Below are positions 37,931 through 46,190 of a stretch of DNA of 64,000 nucleotides, piece after piece. This stretch comes from Prado023 sp963753075. GTDB taxonomy: Bacteria > Actinomycetota > Actinomycetes > S36-B12 > CAIYMF01. Each line of letters opens with the position of its first letter. The first letter of the stretch is position 1. The stretch lies in contig CAVWAR010000002.1 in the NCBI GenBank assembly GCA_963753075.1, positions 248,001 through 312,000 of the forward strand, in the 5' to 3' direction. The position numbers and the translations under genes were made by a program. Below the pieces are notes generated by a model that was not told the DNA's origin, made no database searches, and saw only the letters and a list, made by a program, of their open reading frames with translations.

Positions 37931-38977
37931 CTACAGCGCGCAGCCGACCAGGACCGGCTCGGTGTCCAGGATGATGCCGAAACGGTCAGCGACCCCGGCC
38001 CGCACCGTCCGGGCCAGTTCGAGCACCTCATCCGCGCTGGCTCCGCCACGGTTGGTCAGGGCCAGAACATGCTTGCCGGACAGTGCCGCGCGGGCACCGG
38101 GACGCACCGCATAGCCCCGCGCGAAGCCCGCCCGGGAGATCAGCCACGCGGCAGAGGTCTTGACCGAGCCATCCGGCTGGTCGAATCGCGGAGCCCCCTC
38201 GGGCAGCGTCGTGGCCCGCTCCGTGCTGATGATCGGGTTCGTGAAGAACGATCCCGCGCTCCACGTGTCGTGGTCGTGCGGATCGAGGACCATCCCCTTG
38301 CCCCGGCGCAGCTCCAGGACGGCCTGTCGGACCGCGGCCGCAGGTGCCCGCTGCCCGACGGCGATCCCGAGCACCGCAGCGAGCTCCGCGTAGCGGACCG
38401 GCGCCGACAGCGGATCGTCCGGCAGCCGCAGCGTCACAGAGAGCACGACCCATGCCCCGGGCCTGCGCTTGAGCATCGAGGTGCGGTACCCGAAGCCGGC
38501 CTCGGCCGGCGCCATCGACGTGACGGTTCCGGTAGGGCGATCGAGGACCTCGAGGGACTCGATGACCTGGGCGACCTCAGCGCCGTACGCACCCACGTTC
38601 TGGATCGGGGTGGCGCCGGTGGATCCCGGGATGCCGGACAGCGCCTCGACCCCGGACCATCCCTGCTCCACCGCGGTGGCGACGACGCGCTCCCAGGGCT
38701 CGCCGGCCTCGACGCGCACACTGACCCATCCGGGCTCAGCGAACTCCGGGCTGATGCCCCGGGTGCCGATCCGGACCAGGGTCCCGCTGAAGCCCGCATC
38801 GGCGACCAGCAGGTTCGATCCCCCGCCGATCAGCAGCAGCGGCACGCCCTGGTGGTCAGCGGTCGTGACAGCCTCAACCAGGTCCGTGCGAGTGCGTGCC
38901 GAGACGACGTCGAGGGCCGGCCCACCGACCCGCAGTGTGGTCAGCTCCGCAAGGGTCGGGTGCCCCTGCGGCTCCAC
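37931..38977 (-). CDS. murB: UDP-N-acetylenolpyruvoylglucosamine reductase
   Basis: MurB makes UDP-MurNAc using FAD and NADPH in peptidoglycan synthesis. The 348 residues contain the FAD-binding LLIGGGSNLLVADAGF and SGIPGSTGATPIQNVGAYGAE, and the catalytic Ser region TWSAGSFFTNPII. A GTG start (38977) is used. The formate/nitrite channel gene lies 26 bp upstream on the same strand. Confidence 0.95.
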   Translation of the reverse strand: MEPQGHPTLAELTTLRVGGPALDVVSARTRTDLVEAVTTADHQGVPLLLIGGGSNLLVADAGFSGTLVRIGTRGISPEFAEPGWVSVRVEAGEPWERVVATAVEQGWSGVEALSGIPGSTGATPIQNVGAYGAEVAQVIESLEVLDRPTGTVTSMAPAEAGFGYRTSMLKRRPGAWVVLSVTLRLPDDPLSAPVRYAELAAVLGIAVGQRAPAAAVRQAVLELRRGKGMVLDPHDHDTWSAGSFFTNPIISTERATTLPEGAPRFDQPDGSVKTSAAWLISRAGFARGYAVRPGARAALSGKHVLALTNRGGASADEVLELARTVRAGVADRFGIILDTEPVLVGCAL

Positions 38978-39003
38978 CGTCTCGCCCGCCTCGGCCGTGG
39001 AGC

Positions 39004-39876
39004 TCAGGATGGCCCCCCCTGGCCGGCAGCCTCAGGATGCTGGCGCAGGTAGCGTGCCTCGTCGTTGAGGTAGGCGTAGTAGAAGCCGATCAGCAGGCCA
39101 CCCCCGATCCAGTTGCCGACCAGACAGATCGCGACGTTGGCCACTGCCGGCCCCATCGCGATGCCCTCCTGGAGACCGACGATGGTGAACAGCACCGTGT
39201 TGGCGACCGAGTGCTCGAAGCCGAGGTAGGCGAAGACGAAGACTGAGGCGATCATCGCCACGGCCTTCATCAGGTCCTCTTTGATGTAGCCGTTGTAGAC
39301 CATCAGCATGGCCAGGTTGATCATGAAGTTGCAGAGGATGGCCCGGACGAGGAGGTCCATCCACCCGGTCGGCCCCTCGGTGATGAACGCCAGCTTCCCG
39401 TCGACCGAGTGCTCCATCAGCGCCATCGTGGCCGGGCTGACGATCGTGCTGAACAGCAGTAGGACGGCCACAGCGAGCCCGCCGAGGAAGTTGCCGAAGT
39501 AGCACAGGGACAGCACCCGGGCCGTGCCCCGCACCGAGATCGCCTTGTAGTAGTGCCCGACCGAGGTGATCATCATGTTCGACGTGAGCAGCTCGGACTT
39601 CGAGAAGTAGATGAACACGAGGGCGAAGCCGAAGAGGAGGGCGCCGAGCAGCTTGCCGATCTCGACCAGACCGTCATCCATGCCCAGGCTGATCGACTCC
39701 ATCCCGGCCTGGATGGTGTAGTTGCCGGCGTAGAGCACCCCGACGATCACGCCGGCCATGGCCGCGCGCATCAGGTAACGACGCTTCATCCGGCCGGTGA
39801 ACTCGGACTTGTACTCCAGCATCTCCAGGATCGAGGAGATGAATGCCTTGCCCGGGAACAGCTTCTCGGTCTCCAT
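39004..39876 (-). CDS. Formate/nitrite transporter family protein
   Basis: A FocA/NirC-type channel of 290 residues with six expected helices. Family features are AMAGVIVGVLYAGNYTIQAG, SKSELLTSNMMITSVGHYY, LLFSTIVSPATMALMEHSVD, ILCNFMINLAMLMVYNGYIK and VGNWIGGGLLIGFYYAYLND. It transports formate, nitrite or a similar monovalent anion; specificity cannot be told. The ATG at 39876 has AGGAGGG upstream. It may be co-transcribed with murB. Confidence 0.92.
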   Translation of the reverse strand: METEKLFPGKAFISSILEMLEYKSEFTGRMKRRYLMRAAMAGVIVGVLYAGNYTIQAGMESISLGMDDGLVEIGKLLGALLFGFALVFIYFSKSELLTSNMMITSVGHYYKAISVRGTARVLSLCYFGNFLGGLAVAVLLLFSTIVSPATMALMEHSVDGKLAFITEGPTGWMDLLVRAILCNFMINLAMLMVYNGYIKEDLMKAVAMIASVFVFAYLGFEHSVANTVLFTIVGLQEGIAMGPAVANVAICLVGNWIGGGLLIGFYYAYLNDEARYLRQHPEAAGQGGPS

Positions 39877-39957
39877 GTCGGCCCTCCTGCCTGAAGCCCC
39901 GCGTCGAATCCTAGTGACGAGAGGCCGGCGTGGCCGGGTGGGCGGCCAACACGAAGA

Positions 39958-39980
39958 GGCCCCCACCGCCGGTGGGGGCC
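39958..39980 (-). terminator. Terminator hairpin after rpmG
   Basis: GGCCCCCACC pairs with GGTGGGGGCC around a 3-nt loop (GCC with an internal CG), followed on the minus strand by TCTTCGTGTT. It lies between rpmG and the formate/nitrite channel gene. Confidence 0.75.
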
Positions 39981-40027
39981 AGGTCGCTCTGGCGATGCGT
40001 CGGGGTGACCCGATCACTGACCTAAGG

Positions 40028-40195
40028 TCAGCGGGTCTCCTTGTGTGCGGTGTGCTGGTTGCAGTTGGCGCAGTACTTGTTCACCTCGAGGCGATCCGGG
40101 TCGTTGCGCCGGTTCTTCTTGGTGATGTAGTTGCGGTGCTTGCACTCCTGGCAGGCCAAGGTGATCTTCGGCCTGATGTCGGTGGACTTGCCCAC
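40028..40195 (-). CDS. rpmG: 50S ribosomal protein L33, zinc-binding type
   Basis: The 55-residue L33 starts at GTG 40195 (GKSTDIRPKITLACQECK), with AAGGAAGG about 8 bp upstream. Two CxxC pairs (CQEC and CANC) mark the zinc form. A longer reading from 40222 exists but exceeds the family length. Confidence 0.95.
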   Translation of the reverse strand: MGKSTDIRPKITLACQECKHRNYITKKNRRNDPDRLEVNKYCANCNQHTAHKETR

Positions 40196-40260
40196 GGGAC
40201 TGCCTTCCTTCTCGTACGCCACTGGGGCGCCTCGTGCTGTGCCCTGCCGGGCACCGGGTC

Positions 40261-40337
40261 TGGTAGCGGAGGCCGGACTTGAACCGGCGACACAGCGATT
40301 ATGAGCCGCTTGCTCTGCCTGGCTGAGCTACTCCGCC
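40261..40337 (-). tRNA. trnM: tRNA-Met (anticodon CAT)
   Basis: Cloverleaf with acceptor GGCGGAG/CTCCGCT, anticodon stem AGCGG with loop CTCATAA (CAT), T-loop GGTTCAAGTCC, and an encoded CCA (plus-strand TGG at 40261-40263). The stem lacks the GGG/CCC pairs of initiators, so this is the elongator. Confidence 0.93.
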
Positions 40338-40371
40338 GTGCAAGATCAGCCCTCGCGGGCCTGCTCTTCCG

Positions 40372-40444
40372 AGCCCCTTTACGGAATCGAACCGTAGACC
40401 TTCTCCTTACCATGGAGACGCTCTGCCGACTGAGCTAAAGGGGC
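40372..40444 (-). tRNA. trnT: tRNA-Thr (anticodon GGT)
   Basis: Acceptor GCCCCTT/AAGGGGC, D-loop AGCTCAGTCGGCAGAGC, anticodon loop ATGGTAA (GGT) on TCTCC/GGAGA, T-loop GGTTCGATTCC. CCA is not encoded. It is 34 bp upstream of tRNA-Met and likely co-transcribed with it and rpmG. Confidence 0.95.
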
Positions 40445-40512
40445 CAATGCCCGCCAAGGCTACCCGAACGGCGACCCATTGACGAAATCGCCAACGGGCC
40501 CCGCGGGCGTGC

Positions 40513-41433
40513 TCACCAGGGGTAGGTGACACCCGTCAGATCGGTGCTCATCTCCCACAACCGGCCGGCCGCAACGACGTCCCGCGCCGCCTCGGACGGG
40601 GTCTCGTACCCAGGGGTGCCACGCTGGCGCATCCGCCCGGTGGGTCCGATGAACGCGCCACTGGGAACGTCCGGATCGGTTGCTGCCATCTCGGTCGGCC
40701 AGGCCCCCGCCTCGGCTGACTGTGCCAGGACGCGATTGGCCAGCCCTGACAGCGACTCCCCCAGTCGGCTGCCGGACATCCGGGGGCCGGCGCTCTGCAG
40801 GTTCGTCGAGGCGTATCCGGGGTGCACGACGATGCTGCGCAGATCGGCACCGGCGGCCTCAGCGCGCCTGTGCAGCTCCAGGGCGAACAGGATGTTGGCC
40901 AGCTTGCTCTGTCCATACGCCCGCCATTTCTGGTACGAGTCGGCGGCGTGCAGATCATCGAAGTTCATCTGGCCGAAGCGGTGCGCCCCGCTGGACACCG
41001 TGACGACCCGGCCGTCGGGATTGAGGGTGTCGACCAGCAGGCCGGTGAGCGCGAAGTGGCCGAGGTGGTTGGTCCCCAACTGCATCTCGAAGCCGTCGGC
41101 CGTCTCGCGGCGCGGGATGGCCATGACCCCGGCGTTGTTGATCAGGACGTCGAGCCCGTCGGGATGGCCGGCGATCCACTCGGAGGCGAACTGCCGCACG
41201 CTGGCCAGATCGGCGAGGTCGAGGCGGGCGACCTCCACCGGCGCCTCCGGGTACGACGCGCGGATCCGGTCGGCGGCGCTCTGGCCACGTACGGCGTCGC
41301 GGACGGCCAGCGTCACGGCTGCGCCCTTCTGCGCGAGCACGATGGCGGCCTCGAGCCCGATCCCGGAGTTGGCACCGGTGATGATGATCGATCGTCTGGA
41401 CAGGTCCGGGATCTCGGCAGTGCTCCACGTCAT
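40513..41433 (-). CDS. Short-chain dehydrogenase/reductase
   Basis: An NAD(P)-dependent SDR of 306 residues. The cofactor motif is IITGANSGIGLEAAI, with LINNAGVMAIPRRET, the catalytic Ser in VVTVSSGAHRF and Tyr/Lys in WRAYGQSKLAN. It resembles the retinol-dehydrogenase-like/oxidoreductase SDRs; the substrate is unknown. I place the start at MTWSTAEIPDLS (41433). Confidence 0.9.
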   Translation of the reverse strand: MTWSTAEIPDLSRRSIIITGANSGIGLEAAIVLAQKGAAVTLAVRDAVRGQSAADRIRASYPEAPVEVARLDLADLASVRQFASEWIAGHPDGLDVLINNAGVMAIPRRETADGFEMQLGTNHLGHFALTGLLVDTLNPDGRVVTVSSGAHRFGQMNFDDLHAADSYQKWRAYGQSKLANILFALELHRRAEAAGADLRSIVVHPGYASTNLQSAGPRMSGSRLGESLSGLANRVLAQSAEAGAWPTEMAATDPDVPSGAFIGPTGRMRQRGTPGYETPSEAARDVVAAGRLWEMSTDLTGVTYPW

Positions 41434-41548
41434 GGACGCTGATTCTCCCATCGGATCGGGGATCGCGCCGGGGTGGCTCGTGGGCCGCACCCTGAGCCCA
41501 GACGGATCGAGGCACCCCTGCATGATGCAGGGGGGCCTCGATCGTGCG

Positions 41549-41630
<82 letters not shown>

Positions 41631-41766
41631 GTAGCCAGAGAATCGTACCCGCGCCATCGGGCAGCCGACAAACCAGCGCCGGCCCACGAGTGAACCCCGC
41701 CCCGAGCCTCGAGGCAGGGAGCGGCCATCGATTCCCCGGGGCGGGTCGGCCGGCTACCCTGACGAC

Positions 41767-42258
41767 ATGGCAGACAGCAGCTTCGACATCGTCAGCAAGG
41801 TCGACCACCAGGAGGTCGACAACGCCCTCAACCAGGCCGCGAAGGAGGTGTCGCAGCGGTTCGACTTCAAGAACACGGACACGACGATCGCCTGGCGCGG
41901 TGAGAACGGCATCGAGGTCACGTCGAGCACGCAGGAGCGCTGCAGCGCCGCCCTGGACGTGCTCAAGGACAAGCTGGTCAAGCGGAAGGTCTCGCTCAAG
42001 GCCCTCGATGCCGACGAGCCCCGCCCGTCGGGCAAGGAGACCAAGATCTCCTGCACGCTGAAGGCCGGCATCTCCCGCGACCAGGCCAGCAAGCTGAACA
42101 AGCTCATCCGTGACTCCGGGCCGAAGGGCGTGAAGTCGCAGGTGATGGGCGAGGAGCTGCGGGTCAGCGCGAAGAAGCGCGACGACCTGCAGGCCGTTCA
42201 GCAGCTGGTCCGGGACGCGGACCTCGACTTCGCGGTCCAGTTCGTCAACTACCGTTGA
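41767..42258 (+). CDS. YajQ family nucleotide-binding protein
   Basis: A 163-residue protein of the YajQ (UPF0234) family: SSFDIVSKVDHQEVDNALNQ, RFDFKNTDTTIAW, IRDSGPKGVKSQVMGEELRV, DLDFAVQFVNYR. Family members bind nucleotides, and some bind cyclic di-GMP; the role here is unknown. The HAD gene start overlaps its stop. Confidence 0.94.
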   Translation: MADSSFDIVSKVDHQEVDNALNQAAKEVSQRFDFKNTDTTIAWRGENGIEVTSSTQERCSAALDVLKDKLVKRKVSLKALDADEPRPSGKETKISCTLKAGISRDQASKLNKLIRDSGPKGVKSQVMGEELRVSAKKRDDLQAVQQLVRDADLDFAVQFVNYR

Positions 42259-42920
42259 TGCGCGCTCGATTGGCCGACGCCGATCCGATCCTGTTCGACC
42301 TTGACGGCACCCTCACCGAGTCGGGACCGGGGATCGTCGCGTCAGTTCAGTACGCGATGGAGGCCATGGGTGCCCCCGAACTGGCCACCGACCAGGTCCG
42401 CCGCTTCATCGGGCCGCCCCTGCTGGACTCATTCCGGGACATCGCCGGCTTCGACCCCCGGCAGGTGCAGGACGCCATTGCGGCGTACCGCGTGTACTAC
42501 GCCAGCGATGGCCAGTACCAGAACAGCGTCTACGCCGGGATCCCCGAGCTGCTCTCCGCCCTGCGTGACACTGGCCGGACGCTGGCAGTGGCCACGTCCA
42601 AGGCTGAGGTCTTCGCCATGTCGATCCTCGACCACTTCGGGCTGACCGGGGGCTTCGCGACCGTCGTCGGCTCCGAGCTCGACGGGCGGCGCACCGCGAA
42701 GGCCGAGGTCATCACCGAGGTGCTGGCCCGCTTGGGGCGCCCCACCAACGGGACAGTAATGATCGGCGACCGGCACCACGACATCAGTGGCGCGGTCACG
42801 GTGGGAGTGGGCAGCATCGGGGTGCTGTGGGGGTACGGCGACGATGCCGAGCTGACGGCGGCCGGCGCCGATGCGCTGGCCGACTCGCCGGCCGACCTGC
42901 TCAGCCAGCTCACAGGCTGA
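42258..42920 (+). CDS. HAD-family hydrolase (phosphoglycolate phosphatase-like)
   Basis: A 220-residue haloacid dehalogenase superfamily phosphatase. Motif I is ILFDLDGTLTESGPGI (nucleophile Asp, then the general acid Asp), motif II VATSKAE, motif IV MIGDRHHDISGA. A helical cap lies between motifs I and II. Similar to Gph-type enzymes; the substrate is not certain. The ATG overlaps the stop of the YajQ-family gene (TGATG). Confidence 0.9.
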   Translation: MRARLADADPILFDLDGTLTESGPGIVASVQYAMEAMGAPELATDQVRRFIGPPLLDSFRDIAGFDPRQVQDAIAAYRVYYASDGQYQNSVYAGIPELLSALRDTGRTLAVATSKAEVFAMSILDHFGLTGGFATVVGSELDGRRTAKAEVITEVLARLGRPTNGTVMIGDRHHDISGAVTVGVGSIGVLWGYGDDAELTAAGADALADSPADLLSQLTG

Positions 42921-42948
42921 CTGCCTCGACGCAGCACAGAACGGGCGC

Positions 42949-43257
42949 TCAGCCCTCGAGCTCGTCGATACCGTGGCGAAGCCCACCGGGGGCCGAGGTG
43001 ACGGCCACTGGTTCGGGCCCCCAGGCCAGCGCGTCGAAGGGGCAGACATCGACGCAGATGCCGCAGTACATGCACAGGCCCCAGTCGATCGTGAAGTCGT
43101 CGAGGACGTTGACCGTCCGGGGCCGGCGAGCACCAGGGTCGCCGGCGACCTCCTGGTGGGCCTGCAGGGAGATGCACCACGTCGGGCACTCGCGCACGCA
43201 CAGCATGCACGACGTGCAGTTCGCTGCCGTCAGCTCGATCCGCCCATGGACGCTCAT
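42949..43257 (-). CDS. NuoI-like two [4Fe-4S] ferredoxin protein
   Basis: A 102-residue protein with two complete cluster motifs, CTSCMLCVRECP and CMYCGICVDVCP, spaced as in NuoI/HycF. It lacks the longer N- and C-terminal parts of the main NuoI (59894-60496). It is the third gene of an overlapping cluster with NuoC-like and NuoB-like genes; its ATG overlaps the NuoC-like stop. It would pass electrons between clusters; partner proteins are inferred from context. Confidence 0.85.
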   Translation of the reverse strand: MSVHGRIELTAANCTSCMLCVRECPTWCISLQAHQEVAGDPGARRPRTVNVLDDFTIDWGLCMYCGICVDVCPFDALAWGPEPVAVTSAPGGLRHGIDELEG

Positions 43258-43742
43258 GGCTGCCACTCCGGCGGAACACCCGGGGGACCGGGCCGGGATC
43301 GGGGCCGCGCGGCGACGCGGCCGGCTGCGGGCCGGTCCGAGGGCTCCACGGCGCCCGGCCACGCGGTCGCGACCCGCGCCGGCAGCGCAGTGGTGCGGCG
43401 CAGCGGGAACCCCATGTCCCCGGTCGTCAGAAGTGGGCTCAGGTCGGGGTTGCCCGAGAACCGGACACCGAACATCTCGTGCACCTCACGCTCGTGCCAC
43501 GCCGCACCGGGGAACAGCGCCACCACGGAGTCCAGCACCGGATCGTCGCGGTCCACGCGGGTCCAGGCGAGGTGTCGCTCACCCTGGTCAACGTCCGCCA
43601 GGTGGACCACAACCTGGATCGACGCCGCACCGGGGTCGTCGACTGCGGTCAGCATGTCGAACATCGTGGCGCCGGCTGCCTTCAGCTCGGCGCATCGGGC
43701 ATACCAGTCCCCGGGTTCCACCCAGTGTTCACCAACGTGCAC
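43254..43742 (-). CDS. NuoC-like (30 kDa) subunit
   Basis: About 162 residues. The signature of complex I 30-kDa subunits is clear: ALFPGAAWHEREVHEMFGVR, then GNPDLSPLL and FPLRR. The N-terminal half (DMLTAVDD, IQVVVHLADVD) fits. A Pro/Arg-rich C-terminal tail is extra. There is no fused NuoD part. I choose GTG 43742, so it overlaps the NuoB-like gene by 14 bp; an in-frame GTG at 43736 is an alternative. Confidence 0.85.
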   Translation of the reverse strand: MHVGEHWVEPGDWYARCAELKAAGATMFDMLTAVDDPGAASIQVVVHLADVDQGERHLAWTRVDRDDPVLDSVVALFPGAAWHEREVHEMFGVRFSGNPDLSPLLTTGDMGFPLRRTTALPARVATAWPGAVEPSDRPAAGRVAARPRSRPGPPGVPPEWQP

Positions 43743-44172
43743 GCAGCACCTCCGCGAGTCCGGCAAGCAGGTCCTGTGGCCGGGGCGGGCAGCCGGGCAC
43801 CCAGACGTCCACAGGGATGACCTCGTGAGCGCCGGGCAGGACGCTGTAGGAGTCCCAGTAGGGGCCACCGGTGGCTGCGCACGCGCCGAAGGCCAGAACT
43901 GCCCGAGGTTCGGGGACCTCGGCGTAGGCCCTGACCAGGTCCGCGGCCAGCCGGTTGGTCACCGTGCCGGCCACGACCAGGACGTTGAGGTCGGCGCTCG
44001 CCCCCGGCGCTGCGCCGTCGTTGGGACCCGCCACGACATCGAGCAACTCAGCGGCACGTCGAGCCTCCCGGACCTCGATCCCACAGCAGGCCAGCCCCAT
44101 CTCGTGGACCTGGACCGACACTGAATGCGAGCCGACCTGTACCCACGCACGCTCCACGATGCCGTTGCCCAC
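43729..44172 (-). CDS. NuoB-like (PSST) iron-sulfur subunit
   Basis: A 147-residue NuoB homologue with all four N2-cluster ligand positions: the tandem Cys in GLACCGIEV, Cys in FGACAATGGPYW and Cys in WVPGCPPRPQD. It is first in a three-gene overlapping unit (B, C, I order) and diverges from korA with about 160 bp between. No NuoD, NuoH or antiporter-like genes accompany it. Confidence 0.87.
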   Translation of the reverse strand: MGNGIVERAWVQVGSHSVSVQVHEMGLACCGIEVREARRAAELLDVVAGPNDGAAPGASADLNVLVVAGTVTNRLAADLVRAYAEVPEPRAVLAFGACAATGGPYWDSYSVLPGAHEVIPVDVWVPGCPPRPQDLLAGLAEVLRARW

Positions 44173-44265
44173 GGCCCAAGGCTAGGCCCGTGCAGGCGCG
44201 TGCGCCCAGCCCGCAGCGCCTGCCATTCGCGAACACCGGGGTGCGCCGCGGCGGTCCGGGCCGGG

Positions 44266-44285
44266 ATGGGACAGAATGGGACAGA
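44266..44285 (+). repeat. Tandem 10-bp repeat in the nuoB-like/korA divergent region
   Basis: Two exact head-to-tail copies of ATGGGACAGA, one helical turn apart, about 50 bp upstream of the korA start. The position suggests a regulator-binding site, but nothing else supports that. Confidence 0.6.
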
Positions 44286-44336
44286 AGGCAACCCTCACCA
44301 GCAGTGGAGTCCCCCGGGACGCGAAAGGCACGGGCC

Positions 44337-46190
44337 GTGGCCAAGCCGGTTAACCAACTCGAGAAGGTCATCATCCGCTTCGCCGGCGACTCCGGCGACG
44401 GCATGCAGCTGACCGGCGACCGCTTCACCCACGAGACCGCGTCGTTCGGCAACGACCTGTCCACCCTGCCGGACTTCCCCGCCGAGATCCGCGCCCCAGC
44501 GGGCACCGTCCACGGTGTCAGTGCGTTCCAGCTGCAGTTCGCCGACCATGCGATCTCGACACCCGGCGACGCCGCCGACGTCCTGGTCGCCATGAACCCG
44601 GCGGCGCTGCGGAGCAACCTGCACCACGTCCGTCGCGGCGGGCACCTGATCGTCAACAGCGACGAGTTCACGCCCCGGGCGGTGGCGAAGGTCGGCTACG
44701 AGACCGATCCGCTCACCGACGACAGCCTCGAGTCCTACGTCCTGCACTCGGTCAGCCTGACCACCCTGACCGTCGAGGCGCTGAAGGGCTTCGCGATCAC
44801 CAAGAAGGAGGCCCAGCGGGCGAAGAACATGTTCGCCCTGGGTCTGCTGAGCTGGCTGTACTCGCGCGGCACCGAGGGGACCCGGGACTTCCTGAAGGCC
44901 AAGTTCGGCCGGAAGCCGGAGATCCTGGCGGCCAACCTGGCAGCGTTCGATGCCGGCTGGGCCTACGGGGAGACGACCGAGGACTTCGCCGTCCACTACG
45001 AGGTGCGGCCGGCCACCATGGCTCCGGGCGTCTACCGCAACATCACCGGGAACGCCGCCCTGGCCTACGGCCTGATCGCCGCCTCCGAGCTGTCCGGGCT
45101 GCCGCTGTTCCTCGGCAGCTACCCGATCACACCGGCCAGCGACATCCTCCACGAGCTGAGCCGGCACAAGGAGTTCGGCGTGCGCACGTTGCAGCTCGAG
45201 GACGAGATCGCCGGCATCGGGGCCGCCCTCGGTGCCTCCTACGGAGGGGCGCTGGCCGTGACGACGACCTCCGGTCCCGGGATCGCCCTGAAGTCCGAGA
45301 CGATCGGGCTGGCGGTGGCCGTCGAGCTGCCGCTGCTGGTGATCAACGTCCAACGGGGTGGGCCATCGACCGGCCTGCCGACCAAGACCGAGCAGGCTGA
45401 CCTGCTCCAGGCCATGTTCGGCCGCAACGGCGAGTCGCCGGTACCGATCGTCGCCCCCCGGTCCGGAAGCGACTGCTTCGACGCAGCCATCGAGGCGGCC
45501 AGGATCGCCCTGACCTACCGGACCCCGGTGTTCCTGCTCTCCGACGGCTACCTGGCCAACGGGTCCGAGCCCTGGCGGATCCCCGATGTCGAGACCCTGC
45601 CCGACCTGCATGTGGAGTTCGCGACCGAGCCCAACCACACCCTGGACGACGGCACCGAGGTGTTCTGGCCCTTCAAGCGCGACCCGGAGACCCTGGCCCG
45701 GCCATGGGCGATCCCCGGCACGCCCGGGCTCGAGCATCGGATCGGTGGAATCGAGAAGGCCGACGGGACCGGCGACATCAGCTACGACCCGGACAACCAC
45801 GACTTCATGGTCCGCACCCGCCAGGCCAAGGTCGACAGGATCGCGGCGACCATCCCCGCGCTCGACGTCGAGGACCCTGATGGCGATGCGAAGGTCCTTG
45901 TGCTCGGCTGGGGCTCCACGCACGGCCCGATCAGCGCCGCGTGCGGGATCATCCGCTCCGAGGGCGGCAAGGTGGCCCAGGCCCACCTGCGCCACCTCAA
46001 CCCCTTCCCCGCCAACACCGGCGACGTCCTGCGCGCCTATGACCGGGTGCTGATCCCGGAGATGAACCTGGGGCAGCTGAGCATGCTGCTGCGCGCGAAG
46101 TACCTGGTGGATGCCCGGGGCTACAACCAGGTCCGCGGCCTGCCGTTCCAGGCCACCGAGCTGGCCAACCAGATCCGGGAGCTGCTGTGA
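44337..46190 (+). CDS. korA: 2-oxoglutarate:ferredoxin oxidoreductase subunit alpha (gamma-alpha fusion)
   Basis: KorA with KorB converts 2-oxoglutarate, CoA and oxidised ferredoxin to succinyl-CoA and CO2. The 617 residues start at a GTG (AKPVNQLEKVIIRFAGDSGD). Residues 1-190 are the gamma-type domain (GDSGDGMQLTG, VSAFQLQFAD), then the alpha domain with FLGSYPITPASDILHELSRH and LQLEDEIAGIGAALGASYGG. This is the two-subunit form that lacks a ferredoxin (delta) subunit. Its stop overlaps korB. Confidence 0.94.
   Translation: MAKPVNQLEKVIIRFAGDSGDGMQLTGDRFTHETASFGNDLSTLPDFPAEIRAPAGTVHGVSAFQLQFADHAISTPGDAADVLVAMNPAALRSNLHHVRRGGHLIVNSDEFTPRAVAKVGYETDPLTDDSLESYVLHSVSLTTLTVEALKGFAITKKEAQRAKNMFALGLLSWLYSRGTEGTRDFLKAKFGRKPEILAANLAAFDAGWAYGETTEDFAVHYEVRPATMAPGVYRNITGNAALAYGLIAASELSGLPLFLGSYPITPASDILHELSRHKEFGVRTLQLEDEIAGIGAALGASYGGALAVTTTSGPGIALKSETIGLAVAVELPLLVINVQRGGPSTGLPTKTEQADLLQAMFGRNGESPVPIVAPRSGSDCFDAAIEAARIALTYRTPVFLLSDGYLANGSEPWRIPDVETLPDLHVEFATEPNHTLDDGTEVFWPFKRDPETLARPWAIPGTPGLEHRIGGIEKADGTGDISYDPDNHDFMVRTRQAKVDRIAATIPALDVEDPDGDAKVLVLGWGSTHGPISAACGIIRSEGGKVAQAHLRHLNPFPANTGDVLRAYDRVLIPEMNLGQLSMLLRAKYLVDARGYNQVRGLPFQATELANQIRELL

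Noticed and set aside
44295..45995. 566-codon antisense frame over korA.
   Set aside because: Same GC-driven shadow effect; korA is a clear match in the other direction.
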